From contig NZ_LMSU01000002.1 of assembly GCF_001429625.1 (NCBI RefSeq), forward strand, positions 434,001 to 498,000: a stretch of 64,000 bases of DNA, in the 5' to 3' direction. The notes below the pieces were generated by a model that was not told the DNA's origin, did no database searches, and saw nothing but the letters and a program-made list of their open reading frames with translations. This DNA is from Nocardioides sp. Soil805 (GTDB lineage Bacteria; Actinomycetota; Actinomycetes; Propionibacteriales; Nocardioidaceae). Below are positions 51,771-63,463 of the stretch, piece after piece (positions within the stretch are counted from its first letter, which is position 1; each line of letters starts with the position of its first letter). The position numbers and the translations under genes are program-made.

Positions 51771-52631
51771 ATGCCGGCCCGGGATGTGCGTGCTGCAGGA
51801 GCGGTGGTGACCCGCAAGGGCGGCGACGTGCTCCTGATCCATCGCCCGAGGTACGACGACTGGTCGTTCCCCAAGGGCAAGCTCGACCCCGGTGAGCACG
51901 CGGTCACCGCCGCCGTCCGGGAGGTGGCCGAGGAGACCGGCCTGGACGTGCGGCTCGGCCCGGCGCTCCCCGGCCAGCGCTACCGGCTGGCCAACGGCCG
52001 CACCAAGGCCGTCTCCTACTGGACGGGCCGGGTCGTGGGCGACGACGACGTGGGGCGCTACGTCGTCAACGAGGAGATCGACGAGGTGGCGTGGGTGGCG
52101 TGGGAGAAGGCGCGCGACCTGCTCACCCACGTGCGCGACCGCGAGACGCTGGACGACGCCCACGCGCTGCGCCGCAGGACCAGGGCCCTCGTGGTGCTGC
52201 GCCACGGCCGGGCCCGCTCGCGCAAGGCCTGGCGCGGCGACGACCGTCGACGACCCCTGCTCGCCTCGGGCGGCGTGCAGGCCGAGCGGGTGATCCCCCT
52301 GCTGGCCGCCTTCGGTGCCACTGCAGTGCACTCGTCCTCGAGCACGCGGTGCGTGGACACCGTGGCGCCGTACTGCGACACGACGGGCTGGCCCCTCACC
52401 CTCCACGAGGGGCTCACCGAGGAGGGTGCGGACACCGGCGCGGTGCGCGCGATCGTGGACGACCTGCTGGCCGCGTCCCAGGGTGCCGTGGTGTGCACCC
52501 ACCGGCCGGTGCTGCCCGACGTGCTGGAGGCGATCGGCGTCCGCGACGACGTCCGGCTCGAGGTCGGGGAGATGCTCGTCGCGCACCACCGCAAGGGCCG
52601 CGTCGTGGCCACCGAGCGCCACCTGCCCTAG
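51771..52631 (+). CDS. MutT1-like protein: NUDIX plus histidine phosphatase domains
   Basis: The 286-residue protein has a NUDIX box at residues 40-62 (PGEHAVTAAVREVAEETGLD) and a C-terminal histidine phosphatase domain (VVLRHGRARSRKAW, catalytic His; STRCVDTVAP; VCTHRPVLPD). This two-domain layout is mycobacterial MutT1, which removes 8-oxo-(d)GTP and diadenosine polyphosphates. Both active-site sets look complete. It is directly upstream of the phosphate operon's PHO box but has its own promoter region. Confidence 0.9.
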   Translation: MPARDVRAAGAVVTRKGGDVLLIHRPRYDDWSFPKGKLDPGEHAVTAAVREVAEETGLDVRLGPALPGQRYRLANGRTKAVSYWTGRVVGDDDVGRYVVNEEIDEVAWVAWEKARDLLTHVRDRETLDDAHALRRRTRALVVLRHGRARSRKAWRGDDRRRPLLASGGVQAERVIPLLAAFGATAVHSSSSTRCVDTVAPYCDTTGWPLTLHEGLTEEGADTGAVRAIVDDLLAASQGAVVCTHRPVLPDVLEAIGVRDDVRLEVGEMLVAHHRKGRVVATERHLP

Positions 52632-52668
52632 TCCTGTCGGTCCGGCGTAGTCAAGGTGTCCGGGCCGA

Positions 52669-52778
52669 GTTCATGTGACGGCCGTCTCGTCCCCGACTGG
52701 GCGACGCCATCCGGCCCGGTCGAGTTCACCGCTCGTTCACCGGCGCCGCCGTGCGCGGTCACCTGTGCTGCCTAGCGT
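52669..52778 (+). promoter_or_regulatory. PHO-box promoter of pstSCAB
   Basis: Two direct repeats GTTCACC (52724-52730 and 52735-52741) are spaced 11 bp apart, as in actinobacterial PhoP boxes. A related half-site GTTCATGTGACG lies at 52669-52680. TAGCGT at 52773-52778 is the likely -10, so the repeats sit at and above the -35 region, where PhoP would activate under phosphate limitation. Confidence 0.75.
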
Positions 52779-52820
52779 CCGTCTCGTCAGCATGTCCACA
52801 GACCTCTCAGGAGTTCCGAA

Positions 52821-53939
52821 GTGAACCGCACTTCCTTCCGCGCGGCGCTCGTCCCGGGCGCCGCTGCCCTCGCCCTCAGCATCTCGCTGACGGCGTGCGG
52901 TGCGAGCAACGAGTCCACCGAGTCCGGGTCGGACGCGGGCTCGAGCACCGAGACCGGCTCCCTCTCCGGCGAGCTCAACGGCGCCGGCTCCTCGGCCCAG
53001 GAGAAGGCGATGGAGGCCTGGTCCACCGGGTTCCAGGGCCTCAACCCGGACGTGACGCTCAACTACAACCCCCTGGGCTCCGGCGACGGTCGCACCCAGT
53101 TCATCGAGGGCGGCACGCTCTTCGCCGGCACCGACTCCTACTTCAGCGACGACGAGGGCGAGCTGAGCAAGGCCAACGAGCGCTGCGGCAGCGACGTCAT
53201 CGAGGTCCCGTCGTACGTCTCGCCGATCGCGGTGATGTTCAACCTCGAGGGCGTCGACGCCCTCAACATGGACTCCGACACCATCGCGAAGATCTTCGAC
53301 CAGAAGATCACCAAGTGGAACGACCCGGCCATCGCCGACCAGAACCCCGACGTCGAGCTGCCGGACACCGACATCACCACCGTGCACCGCCAGGACGACT
53401 CGGGCACCACCAAGAACTTCACCGACTACCTCGGCAAGGCGTCGGACTCGTGGTCCTACGAGGCCGAGGACGCGTTCCCGGTCAAGGGTGGCGTGGCCGC
53501 CGAGGGCACCTCGGGCGTCGTCGCCGCAGTCACCAACGGCAACGGGACCATCGGCTACGCCGACGAGAGCCAGGTCGGTGACCTCTCGGTCGTCTCGGTC
53601 AAGGTCGGCGACGAGTACGTCGCGCCGTCCGCCGAGTCCGCCGCCAAGGTCGTCGCCGTCTCCCCGGCCGTCGAGGGTCGTCCCGAGGTGGACATGGCCG
53701 TCGACGTCGACCGCACCACGGAGGAGGCCGGCTCCTACCCGGTGATCCTGCTGTCCTACCTGGTCGCCTGCCAGACCTACCCGTCGGCCGACGAGGCCGA
53801 CCTGGTCAAGGGCTTCCTGGAGTACGTCGTGTCCGACGAGGGCCAGCAGGCCGCCGCGGACAACGCCGGATCCGCCCCGCTGGACGCCGACACGGCCTCC
53901 CGCGCCCAGGGGATCGTCGAGGCGATCTCCGCTGAGTAA
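52821..53939 (+). CDS. pstS: Phosphate-binding lipoprotein PstS
   Basis: The 372-residue solute-binding protein captures phosphate for the Pst ABC transporter. The lipoprotein signal ends at LTACGASN (lipobox Cys near residue 26). Phosphate-contacting segments: GAGSSAQEKAMEAW, FAGTDSYFS, and HRQDDSGTTKNFTDYL near residue 193. AGGAG lies before GTG 52821. It heads pstSCAB under a PHO box. Confidence 0.96.
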   Translation: MNRTSFRAALVPGAAALALSISLTACGASNESTESGSDAGSSTETGSLSGELNGAGSSAQEKAMEAWSTGFQGLNPDVTLNYNPLGSGDGRTQFIEGGTLFAGTDSYFSDDEGELSKANERCGSDVIEVPSYVSPIAVMFNLEGVDALNMDSDTIAKIFDQKITKWNDPAIADQNPDVELPDTDITTVHRQDDSGTTKNFTDYLGKASDSWSYEAEDAFPVKGGVAAEGTSGVVAAVTNGNGTIGYADESQVGDLSVVSVKVGDEYVAPSAESAAKVVAVSPAVEGRPEVDMAVDVDRTTEEAGSYPVILLSYLVACQTYPSADEADLVKGFLEYVVSDEGQQAAADNAGSAPLDADTASRAQGIVEAISAE

Positions 53940-54035
53940 CGTCTGGGTGGTGTGAGCCACCTACTGCGCGTGCGGCGGACCGGTCATCGGTCCGCCGCAC
54001 ACGTGCACCCGTGACCTGACGAGCAAGGAACATTC

Positions 54036-54977
54036 GTGTCAACCACCTCCGCGTCCTCCACGAGGAACACCGCGCCGACCCAGACCGGGGACCGGGTCTT
54101 CTCGGGCATCGCGCGGACCGCCGGCCTCGCCATCGTGGTGGCGCTCGCCGGCGTCTTCGTCTTCCTGGCCATCGAGGGCATCCCAGGCTTCTTCCAGCCG
54201 GAGCAGTTCTACAAGGGCGCCGGCAGCTTCTGGGGCTACGTCGACAACCTGATCTTCGGCACGGTGCTGGTCGCGACGATCGCGCTGATCGTCGCCGTAC
54301 CGCTGGCCTTCGGCATCGCCCTCGTGGTCAGCCACTACGCGCCGAAGTGGATCGCGGGGCCGGTGGCCTACGTGATCGACCTGCTGGCCGCCGTGCCGTC
54401 GGTGGTCTTCGGTCTCTGGGGAATCAACCTCTTCGCGCCCAAGATGGTGCCGCTCTACGACTGGCTCCACGAGCACCTCGGCTTCCTGCCCTTCTTCAAG
54501 GGCCCGGTCAACCCGGTCGGCACGACACTCCTCACCACCGGGCTGGTGCTGGCGATCATGGTGCTGCCGATCATCACCGCGATCTCCCGCGAGGTCTTCA
54601 CCCAGACCCCGGTCCTGCACGAGGAGGCAGCACTCGCCCTCGGCGCGACCCGCTGGGAGATGATCCGGCTCGCGGTCTTTCCCTACGCGCGCTCCGGGAT
54701 GGTCTCGGCCGTGATGCTGGGCCTGGGTCGTGCCCTCGGTGAGACGATGGCCGTCGCGATGGTGCTCTCCGGAGGTGGCGGCATCAGCTTCAACCTGATC
54801 ACCAACTCCAACCCCACGAGCATCGCGGCCAACATCGCCTCGCAGTACAAGGAGAACACCCCCGGCACGCTGCACGTGCTCATCGCCACGGGCCTGGTGC
54901 TCTTCCTGATCACCTTCCTGGTCAACTTCGCGGCCCGATGGATCGTGGCACGCAACGAGAGGAGGATGAGCCGATGA
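54036..54977 (+). CDS. pstC: Phosphate ABC transporter permease PstC
   Basis: The 313-residue permease has six helices. The coupling (EAA) loop is EEAALALGATRWEMIRLAVFP near residue 196, with GRALGETMAVAMVLSG following. It is one half of the membrane channel for phosphate. The stop overlaps the pstA start (ATGA), showing tight coupling. Confidence 0.96.
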   Translation: MSTTSASSTRNTAPTQTGDRVFSGIARTAGLAIVVALAGVFVFLAIEGIPGFFQPEQFYKGAGSFWGYVDNLIFGTVLVATIALIVAVPLAFGIALVVSHYAPKWIAGPVAYVIDLLAAVPSVVFGLWGINLFAPKMVPLYDWLHEHLGFLPFFKGPVNPVGTTLLTTGLVLAIMVLPIITAISREVFTQTPVLHEEAALALGATRWEMIRLAVFPYARSGMVSAVMLGLGRALGETMAVAMVLSGGGGISFNLITNSNPTSIAANIASQYKENTPGTLHVLIATGLVLFLITFLVNFAARWIVARNERRMSR

Positions 54978-56041
54978 CCGCGACGCTGACCACGCCGCCG
55001 GCGACGTCGTCGACGATCCCGCTCACCCACGGGCGCCTGCCCCGGTGGGCACCCGGACTGGTTGCGGTGGTGGCGATCGCCGCCGCCGGCCTCTTCCCGC
55101 TGCTGCTGGGCTGGGGCGTCGTGCCGTGGGTGATCGTCTCCGTGATCTTCTACATCGGCGGCCTCACGTTGTGGGCGGCCGTGGTGGAGACGCGACGCTC
55201 CGCCGTCGACCGGATGGTCACCTCCCTGGTCTGGACGGCGTTCGCGATCGCCCTGGTGCCGCTGGTCTCGCTGCTGTGGACGGTGATCTCCAAGGGACTC
55301 CCGGCGATCAACAGCACGTTCCTGACCTACTCGGCCTTCCGCACGAGCCTGGACCAGCCGGTCGGCATCTACCACGCGATCATGGGCACGCTGGTGATCA
55401 CGTTCTGTGCGGCGGTCATCTCGGTGCCGATCGGGATCTTCGCCGCGATCTACCTCGTGGAGTACGGGAAGGGCAACAGGCTCGCGCGCGGCATCACCTT
55501 CCTCGTCGACGTGATGACCGGCATCCCCTCGATCGTGGCCGGGCTCTTCGCCTTCTCGATGTTCACCCTCTTCTTCGGGGCTGGATACCGGTCCGGCATC
55601 GGCGGCGCGGTCGCGCTGTCGCTGCTGATGATCCCCATCGTGGTGCGCTCGACCGAGGAGATGCTGCGGCTCGTGCCCGACGACCTGCGCGAGGCGGCGT
55701 ACGCCCTCGGCACGCCCAAGTGGCGCACGATCACCAAGGTCGTGCTGCGCACGTCCCTCGGCGGCATCATCACCGGCGTCACCCTGGCCACGGCACGCAT
55801 CATCGGGGAGACCGCGCCGCTGCTCCTCATCGCCGGCCTCACCACCCGCACCAACATGAATCCCTTCGACGGGTTCATGACCACGCTGCCGGTGTTCATC
55901 TACTCGCAGTTCCAGAAGGGCACCCCGGCAGACTTCGATCTCGCCTGGGGCACCGCCCTCGTCCTCGTCGTCATCGTGCTGCTGCTCAACATCGCGGCGC
56001 GCGTCATCGGAAAGATCTTCGCCCCCAAGACCGGGCGCTGA
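54974..56041 (+). CDS. pstA: Phosphate ABC transporter permease PstA
   Basis: The 355-residue permease pairs with PstC. It has about seven hydrophobic helices with a longer N-terminal pair (VAIAAAGLFPLLLGWGVVPW) than many orthologues. The coupling loop is REAAYALGTPKWRTITKVVL near residue 237, followed by ARIIGETAPLLLIAGL. pstB starts 18 nt after its stop. Confidence 0.96.
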   Translation: MTATLTTPPATSSTIPLTHGRLPRWAPGLVAVVAIAAAGLFPLLLGWGVVPWVIVSVIFYIGGLTLWAAVVETRRSAVDRMVTSLVWTAFAIALVPLVSLLWTVISKGLPAINSTFLTYSAFRTSLDQPVGIYHAIMGTLVITFCAAVISVPIGIFAAIYLVEYGKGNRLARGITFLVDVMTGIPSIVAGLFAFSMFTLFFGAGYRSGIGGAVALSLLMIPIVVRSTEEMLRLVPDDLREAAYALGTPKWRTITKVVLRTSLGGIITGVTLATARIIGETAPLLLIAGLTTRTNMNPFDGFMTTLPVFIYSQFQKGTPADFDLAWGTALVLVVIVLLLNIAARVIGKIFAPKTGR

Positions 56042-56059
56042 AGGAGCTAGGAACACTCA

Positions 56060-56839
56060 ATGGCCAAGAGCATCGACGTCTCTGAACTCGACATCTACTA
56101 CGGCGACTTCCTCGCCGTGCAGGGCGTCAACATGACCATCCAGGCAAAGTCGGTGACGGCGTTCATCGGCCCCTCCGGGTGCGGGAAGTCGACCTTCCTG
56201 CGCTCGCTGAACCGCATGCACGAGGTGATCCCCGGCGCCCGGGTCGAGGGGAAGGTGATGGTGGACGGCCAGTCGCTCTACGAGCCCAACGTCGACCCGG
56301 TCGCCGTACGCCGCCAGATCGGCATGGTCTTCCAGCGTCCCAACCCGTTCCCGACGATGTCGATCTACGAGAACGTCCTCGCCGGCAACCGGCTCAACGC
56401 CAAGAAGATGAAGAAGGCGGAGGCCGACGAGATCGTCGAGTCGTCCCTCAGGGGCGCCAACCTGTGGACCGAGGTCAAGGACCGCCTCGGACGTCCCGGC
56501 ATGGGGCTCTCGGGCGGCCAGCAGCAGCGGCTGTGCATCGCGCGTGCGATCGCCGTCCAGCCCGAGGTGCTGCTGATGGACGAGCCGTGCTCGGCGCTCG
56601 ACCCGATCTCGACCTCGGCCATCGAGGACCTGATCCACGAGCTCAAGACCGAGTACACGATCGTGATCGTCACCCACAACATGCAGCAGGCCGCACGGGT
56701 CTCGGACGAGACGGGGTTCTTCAACCTCAAGGCCGCGGGGGAGCCCGGGCACCTCGTGGAGTTCAACTCGACGCAGAAGATGTTCGCCAACCCGGACAAC
56801 GAGTCGACCGAGGCCTACATCTCCGGCCGCTTCGGCTGA
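56060..56839 (+). CDS. pstB: Phosphate ABC transporter ATP-binding protein PstB
   Basis: The 259-residue ATPase drives phosphate import. Walker A is GPSGCGKST near residue 36, the signature is [16 protein letters not shown] near 151, Walker B is [13 protein letters not shown] near 170, and the H-loop is [22 protein letters not shown] is the usual PstB segment. No phoU follows directly; a DUF47 PhoU-like protein lies at 59273-59890. Confidence 0.97.
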   Translation: MAKSIDVSELDIYYGDFLAVQGVNMTIQAKSVTAFIGPSGCGKSTFLRSLNRMHEVIPGARVEGKVMVDGQSLYEPNVDPVAVRRQIGMVFQRPNPFPTMSIYENVLAGNRLNAKKMKKAEADEIVESSLRGANLWTEVKDRLGRPGMGLSGGQQQRLCIARAIAVQPEVLLMDEPCSALDPISTSAIEDLIHELKTEYTIVIVTHNMQQAARVSDETGFFNLKAAGEPGHLVEFNSTQKMFANPDNESTEAYISGRFG

Positions 56840-56868
56840 CCTGTCTGGTCGGGTCGGCTGTCTGCTGC

Positions 56869-56928
56869 CCGGCCGTCCGGCCGTCCGGCCGTCCGGCCGC
56901 ATCCCCGACTCTCCGACTCTCCGACTCC
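56869..56928. repeat. Two adjacent 8-bp microsatellites
   Basis: CCGGCCGT is repeated four times (56869-56900, last copy CCGGCCGC), then after a 4-nt gap CCGACTCT is repeated three times (56905-56928, last copy CCGACTCC). They lie between pstB and the first 62-bp palindrome. Slippage could change their length between strains. Confidence 0.75.
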
Positions 56929-56930
56929 GC

Positions 56931-56992
56931 GTAGTTTGGGACGATCTGGTCGGTCGAACCGCGCTTTCGCCCACCATCTCGTCCCCAACTAC
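56931..56992. repeat. 62-bp palindromic repeat, left copy
   Basis: The arms GTAGTTTGGGACGA and TCGTCCCCAACTAC can pair with one mismatch. The inner part (CTGGTCGG ... CCCACCAT) is also partly complementary. The reverse complement matches the element at 58188-58250 over its length, so the two copies are inverted around the gene at 57059. Confidence 0.7.
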
Positions 56993-57058
56993 CTGGGGCG
57001 GGCGGGGCCCTGTGGATGAGCTCTGCGAGAGGGGCCGCGTCCGGGTCACGATGGATGG

Positions 57059-58135
57059 GTGACGTCACCGGAGTGGACCTCGGGGGCCTGGCCGGTACGC
57101 GGTCTGGGCCCTCGCGAGGGCCTGCCTCCCGGCCTGTTCTGGCCCGCCCGACGAGGTGATCCGGACGGACCGACCGAGTGGCAGACCCGGTCCGGCGCCT
57201 TCCGCAGCACCGGCGGCGGGCGATGGGTCCCGGCAGACGTCGGGCTCTCGGTCGAGCAGAGGATCATCGAGGCTGCGGCCCGGCTACCGGCGTGGGGCGC
57301 GGTGACGGGCTGGGCGGCGCTGCGCCTGCGGGGCGCGCACTGGTTCGACGGCACCGGACGCCGCAAGGAGCCCCTGCCGATCCCGATCGCCCTCGGCACG
57401 TCGCACTCGCTGCGGGCCGGTGCGGGCATCGCCCTGTCACGCGAGATCGTCCCCCTGGAGGCGATGAGCAGGGCGCGCGGCGTGCGCGTCACCAGCCCGC
57501 TGTGGAGCGTGGCCCACGAGATGCGCAAGGCGGACGACGACGAGGCCGCGGTGGTGGCGTTCGAGCTCGCCGCGTTCCATGACCTCGTCTCGGTGGCCGA
57601 GCTGGCGGCATACACGGAGACCGCGCTGGGCACCCGTCAGGGTGTCGGGCGCATCCGCGAGCTGCTGCCCCACCTCGAGGAGAACAGCTGGTCTCCCGCC
57701 GAGCCCGTCATGCGCCTCACCTGGTGTGGAGTGGGCTTCGGGCGACCGCTGGCCAACCGGCCGGTCTTCGACCTCGCGGGGCACTTCGTCGGGACACCGG
57801 ACCTGATCGACCCGGTCGCCGGCGTCTACGGCATGTACGACGGTGCCCTTCACCTGGCTGGCGAGGTCAGGCAGCAGGACGTGGCCAAGGACGCGGCGTA
57901 CCGGCGGCTGGGCCTGGAGGGCGTGACGATGATGGCGGGCGACCAACGGCAACGCGACCCGTTCGCGGTGCGGCTGGCCGAGGCCTATGCCAGGGCCGGA
58001 CGCCGAGCGGCCGACCAACGGCGCTGGTCCGTCGAGCCGCCGCCGTGGTGGACCCCGACGTTCACCGTGTCCCAGCGCCGTGCCCTGACGCCGTACGACC
58101 GCCAGCGGCTGCTGTGGAACAGGCGCGCCGCCTGA
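57059..58135 (+). CDS. DUF559/AbiEi-like protein, possible endonuclease fold
   Basis: The 358-residue protein belongs to a type common in Nocardioides. The N-terminal half resembles AbiEi-like proteins (RIIEAAARLPAWGAVTGWAALRLRG and ALSREIVPLEAMSRARGVRV). The C-terminal half resembles a VSR/DUF559 endonuclease fold: SPAEPVMRLTW (candidate Glu) near residue 205, VGTPDLIDPVAGVYGMYDG (candidate Asp) near 240, then HLAGEVRQQDVAKDAAYRR. The Lys/Asp pattern is incomplete, so activity is uncertain. GTG start, no toxin partner beside it. It is flanked by two inverted palindromic repeats. Confidence 0.6.
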   Translation: MTSPEWTSGAWPVRGLGPREGLPPGLFWPARRGDPDGPTEWQTRSGAFRSTGGGRWVPADVGLSVEQRIIEAAARLPAWGAVTGWAALRLRGAHWFDGTGRRKEPLPIPIALGTSHSLRAGAGIALSREIVPLEAMSRARGVRVTSPLWSVAHEMRKADDDEAAVVAFELAAFHDLVSVAELAAYTETALGTRQGVGRIRELLPHLEENSWSPAEPVMRLTWCGVGFGRPLANRPVFDLAGHFVGTPDLIDPVAGVYGMYDGALHLAGEVRQQDVAKDAAYRRLGLEGVTMMAGDQRQRDPFAVRLAEAYARAGRRAADQRRWSVEPPPWWTPTFTVSQRRALTPYDRQRLLWNRRAA

Positions 58136-58187
58136 CTCGCACCCCCGCCAGCGGCGGTGGTGGTGCCGGGGGTCAGCGGCCCGCCGG

Positions 58188-58250
58188 GATAGTTGGGGAC
58201 GAACTGGTAGGAGATCCGCCCGATCCGCCCACCAGAAGATCCCAAACTAC
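58188..58250. repeat. 62-bp palindromic repeat, right copy
   Basis: AGTTGGGGACGAACTGGTAG and CCACCAGAAGATCCCAAACT form a long imperfect hairpin. It is the reverse complement of the copy at 56931-56992, with substitutions mainly in the middle. It may also end transcription of the converging genes on either side. Confidence 0.7.
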
Positions 58251-58270
58251 CCGGGGGAGGGGGTGCGATC

Positions 58271-59266
58271 TCAGGGGAGGAAGATGTGGGCGATCCAGTA
58301 GCAGACGGCGGCGACGAGGGCGGCGGCCGGGAAGGTCAGCACCCAGGCGGTCAGGATCGACCGGGCGACACCCCAGCGGACGGCGGAGAGGCGCTTGGTG
58401 GCGCCGACGCCCATCACCGCAGAGGTGATCGTGTGGGTGGTGGAGATGGGGGCCTGGAAGGCGTACGCCGTGGTGTAGAGCACCGACGCCGCGACCGACT
58501 CGGCTGCGAAGCCCCGCGCCGGGTCGAGGTGGATGATCCGGCGACCGAGGGTGCGCATGATGCGCCAGCCGCCCGACCAGGTGCCGAGCGAGATGGCCGA
58601 CGCGGCCGCGAAGATCACCCAGAGCGGGAGCGGGTCACCCGCGGCGACGTACCCGCCGGTGAGCAGGGCCAGGAAGATGACGCCCATCGTCTTCTGGGCG
58701 TCCTGGAGGCCGTGGCCGAGCGCCATCGCGGCGGCCGAGACGGTCTGCGCCATCTTGAAGCCGCGGTTGGCCTTCGAGGGGTTGGCCCGCCGGAAGATCC
58801 ACATGATCGCGAGCATCAGCGCGAAGCCGAGGCCGAAGGCCACGACCGGCGAGAGGAACATCGGGATGACGACCTTCTCGACGACGACGGTCCAGTCGGT
58901 GGTCGCACCGGCCGCGACCGCGGCACCCACGAGACCACCGATCAGGGCGTGCGAGGAGGAGGACGGCAGGCCGAAGTACCAGGTGATGAGGTTCCAGGAA
59001 ATGGCCCCGAGGAGGCCGCACAGCACGATCACCAGGCCATGCGTCCCGGTGCCGGGGTCGATGACCTCGGACACCGTCTGGGCGACCTTCTGGCCGAGGA
59101 AGGCGCCGACGAAGTTCATCACCGCGGCCATGCCGAGCGCGATGCGCGGGGTGAGCGCACCGGTCGAGACCGAGGTGGCGATGGCGTTGGCCGCGTCGTG
59201 GAAGCCGTTGGTGTAGTCGAAGACCAGCGCAACGACGACCACCGCGACGATGATCGCGATTTCCAT
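58271..59266 (-). CDS. pit: PiT family low-affinity phosphate transporter
   Basis: The 331-residue transporter has about ten helices and the paired PiT signatures: GFHDAANAIATSVSTGAL near residue 21 and APISTTHTITSAVMGVGATK near 270. It imports metal-phosphate with protons. It is 6 nt downstream of the DUF47 gene, its usual partner. With pstSCAB and ppk1 it makes a phosphate-handling block. Confidence 0.95.
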   Translation of the reverse strand: MEIAIIVAVVVVALVFDYTNGFHDAANAIATSVSTGALTPRIALGMAAVMNFVGAFLGQKVAQTVSEVIDPGTGTHGLVIVLCGLLGAISWNLITWYFGLPSSSSHALIGGLVGAAVAAGATTDWTVVVEKVVIPMFLSPVVAFGLGFALMLAIMWIFRRANPSKANRGFKMAQTVSAAAMALGHGLQDAQKTMGVIFLALLTGGYVAAGDPLPLWVIFAAASAISLGTWSGGWRIMRTLGRRIIHLDPARGFAAESVAASVLYTTAYAFQAPISTTHTITSAVMGVGATKRLSAVRWGVARSILTAWVLTFPAAALVAAVCYWIAHIFLP

Positions 59267-59272
59267 CAGGGG

Positions 59273-59890
59273 TCAGGACTCCTTGACGGCGATCTGCTCC
59301 AGGATGTTGGCCACCCGCTCGAAGGCGTCGATGGCACCCTCGAGGGACTCCACCACGTCCTTGAGCTTGATGACCTCCAGCGCGTCGTAGTCGCCGTTGA
59401 AGAGGTTGGCCAGGATGCGGCGGTAGCTGCGGTCGCCGGCGTTCTCGAGGCGGTTGATCTCGATCCAGTAGTCGTCGAGGGAGCTCATCGACTGCAGGCC
59501 GGGCATCGCCGTGGCGGTCAGCTCGGCACAGCGCTGGAGGACCTCGACCTGCTCGGAGGTCTCGGCCGGCAGCTTGGTGACGTCGTACAGCAGGACGAGG
59601 TCGACGGCCTCGTCCATCATGTCCATGACGTCGTCGAGCCCGCTGGCCAGCGAGTAGATGTCTTCCCGGTCGAACGGGGTCACGAACGTGCTGTTGACCC
59701 GTCGGATGATCGCGTGGGTGGTCTCGTCGGCGGCGTGCTCGGCCTCGCGCATCTGCTGGGCGACGGCCTCGCGGTCGTTGCCGTCGCTGAGCATCTCGGC
59801 CAGCAGGCCGGCACCCACCACGAGGTGGGAGGCGGCCTCGCTGAAGAGGTCGTAGAAGGAGCCGTCGACAGGGCGGAATTTCAAACGCAC
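59273..59890 (-). CDS. DUF47 (PhoU-like) partner of PiT
   Basis: The 205-residue all-helical protein has the PhoU-like DUF47 layout: FRPVDGSFYDLFSEAASHL at the start, EAEHAADETTHAIIRRVN near residue 50, and DREDIYSLASGLDDVMDMMD near 72. In actinobacteria it lies beside pit and controls PiT transport. GTG 59890 begins RLKFRP, as in relatives. Confidence 0.92.
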   Translation of the reverse strand: MRLKFRPVDGSFYDLFSEAASHLVVGAGLLAEMLSDGNDREAVAQQMREAEHAADETTHAIIRRVNSTFVTPFDREDIYSLASGLDDVMDMMDEAVDLVLLYDVTKLPAETSEQVEVLQRCAELTATAMPGLQSMSSLDDYWIEINRLENAGDRSYRRILANLFNGDYDALEVIKLKDVVESLEGAIDAFERVANILEQIAVKES

Positions 59891-59963
59891 GGAGAACTCC
59901 GGGGGAGGGGGAGAAGAACGACCACATGCTAGGGGGTCGGCCCCTCCCGGGGGCAATCGCCCG

Positions 59964-62141
<2,178 letters not shown>

Positions 62142-62194
62142 GGACTGAGTGTGGCACCGGATCGTGAACGGTGGGTGACGACGACGCGGGCCGG

Positions 62195-62614
62195 TCAGGC
62201 GCCGGTGCCGGCCTGTCCTTCCCGTGCCGCCGCCAGCCCCTGGGCCAGGCGCTGGCGGGAGCGGCCCATCACCTCGAGGACCAGGCGCATCCCGTCCTCC
62301 TCCGCGGACGGGTCGGACCAGAACGAGTCCCACGTGGTCACGCCGTCCTGCACCCGGCGGTTGAGGGACGCCCAGGAGGCGGGTACGTCGTCGGCGCCGG
62401 TGATCTCGTCCAGCAGCCGCGCCATCTCGGGAGCGACGCCCTCGGCGCGGTCGCGGGCCGAGGCCCGCTCCACCACGTCGTTGAGGTCGTCGAGGGCACG
62501 GTCGAGGCTGGCCTCGGCGCCCGATCGGTTGAGTCCCCGGAGGGCGTCGGCCGCCGACGGCTGCTGGGGACCGGGCGCCGTGGAGGCGTCGTAGAACTCG
62601 AAGGGGTCGCTCAC
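62195..62614 (-). CDS. Helical protein paralogous to the 9461-9886 protein
   Basis: The 139-residue acidic helical protein starts at GTG 62614, overlapping the lipoprotein stop (GTGA). [20 protein letters not shown] suggests a coiled coil. The segment [20 protein letters not shown] near residue 92 matches VRDGEDTWEAVFEGRSPHAH of the 9461-9886 protein in spacing and residues. A role in a T7SS-like complex is inferred from the shared context. No named family is recognised. Confidence 0.7.
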   Translation of the reverse strand: MSDPFEFYDASTAPGPQQPSAADALRGLNRSGAEASLDRALDDLNDVVERASARDRAEGVAPEMARLLDEITGADDVPASWASLNRRVQDGVTTWDSFWSDPSAEEDGMRLVLEVMGRSRQRLAQGLAAAREGQAGTGA

Positions 62615-63168
62615 CGGGTCACTCGCTCCTGACCCGCGACGACGGCCTCGGCCAGCGCGAGGGCCTCGTCGCGGACCTTCTCGACGCTCACGCCCGTGTC
62701 GTCGTAGGCGGTGACCGACGTCTGGAACATCAGGTCGTCGAGCAGGGTCACGACGTTCGCCCCGGTGAGACCGGCAGACGTGCCGAACCCGACCCAACCG
62801 GACTGGCCGGCGCCCAGGTCCACCGTCTCGACCTCGTTGCCCGGATCCTCGACGTAGGTGCGTTGCTCCTCGAGGGTCGGCGGGGGGTCGATGCCCGGCT
62901 CCCGCAGGCTCCATCGCATGGACACCTCGCGCTCGTCCAGCACGGTCTCGCAGGCCAGCTCGGTGCCGAGGCCGCCGCCGGGGACGTCGACCTCGCGGAC
63001 CTCCTGCGGGGTGCCGGTGATCTCGGCGAGCTGCTCGGCCGTCACCAGGCACGCAGGCTCCGGCTCGCCGGCGGAGCCGTTCGGCTCCGGGGACGGTTCC
63101 TCGTCGCCGCAGCCGCCCGCGAGCAGGACGAGGGCCAGGGCGGCGGTGGACAGCACGGTTCGTGACAT
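62611..63168 (-). CDS. DUF3558-like lipoprotein
   Basis: The 185-residue protein has a lipoprotein signal ([19 protein letters not shown], lipobox Cys near residue 20). The exported part carries [20 protein letters not shown] and a second Cys in [10 protein letters not shown], likely a disulfide, followed by a central [15 protein letters not shown] strand region. This is the DUF3558 layout of small actinobacterial envelope lipoproteins. It sits between two helical proteins in a compact minus-strand operon. Confidence 0.75.
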   Translation of the reverse strand: MSRTVLSTAALALVLLAGGCGDEEPSPEPNGSAGEPEPACLVTAEQLAEITGTPQEVREVDVPGGGLGTELACETVLDEREVSMRWSLREPGIDPPPTLEEQRTYVEDPGNEVETVDLGAGQSGWVGFGTSAGLTGANVVTLLDDLMFQTSVTAYDDTGVSVEKVRDEALALAEAVVAGQERVTR

Positions 63169-63181
63169 GGCGGGCAGCCTC

Positions 63182-63463
63182 TCAGGCCTCGACGTAGTCC
63201 GGCTGCGTGGACCCGCCAGGCACCGGAGGCTCGATGAGCGGTCCGGGGGCCATGAGGTTCTCGTCCTCGTGGTCGTCGTCGTCCTCGTCCGGCTGCGCGG
63301 TCTCGCCCTCGAGGTCGTCGAGGCGGTCGTCGAGGCTCTCCTCCTCCTCGCTCGGCCCGGTCTCGACCTCGACGCCGATCTCGCCGAGCGTCTTCTCGTA
63401 CGCCGGCAGGTCGACGTGGGGGAGCCCGTTCAGGCCGCCGTCCGGGTTGATCCGGGGTCCCCG
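63182..63463 (-). pseudogene. Acidic protein with no proper start codon (possible frameshift)
   Basis: An open frame on the minus strand encodes about 90 acidic residues ending QPDYVEA, with ordinary codon use (VDLPAYEKTLGEIGVEVETG, then an Asp/Glu-rich run). It opens after a TGA at 63464-63466 with no ATG, GTG or TTG before coding begins. An ATG at 63465-63467 is one frame off, so a single missing or extra base would give a normal gene. It is the first gene of the operon with the DUF3558-like lipoprotein. It could be a true frameshift, a sequencing error or a non-standard start. Confidence 0.45.

Noticed and set aside
62142..62194. PHO box upstream of ppk1
   Set aside because: GTCACCC and GTTCACG on the minus strand are spaced 10 bp rather than 11, and the first half-site is degenerate, so I do not call it.
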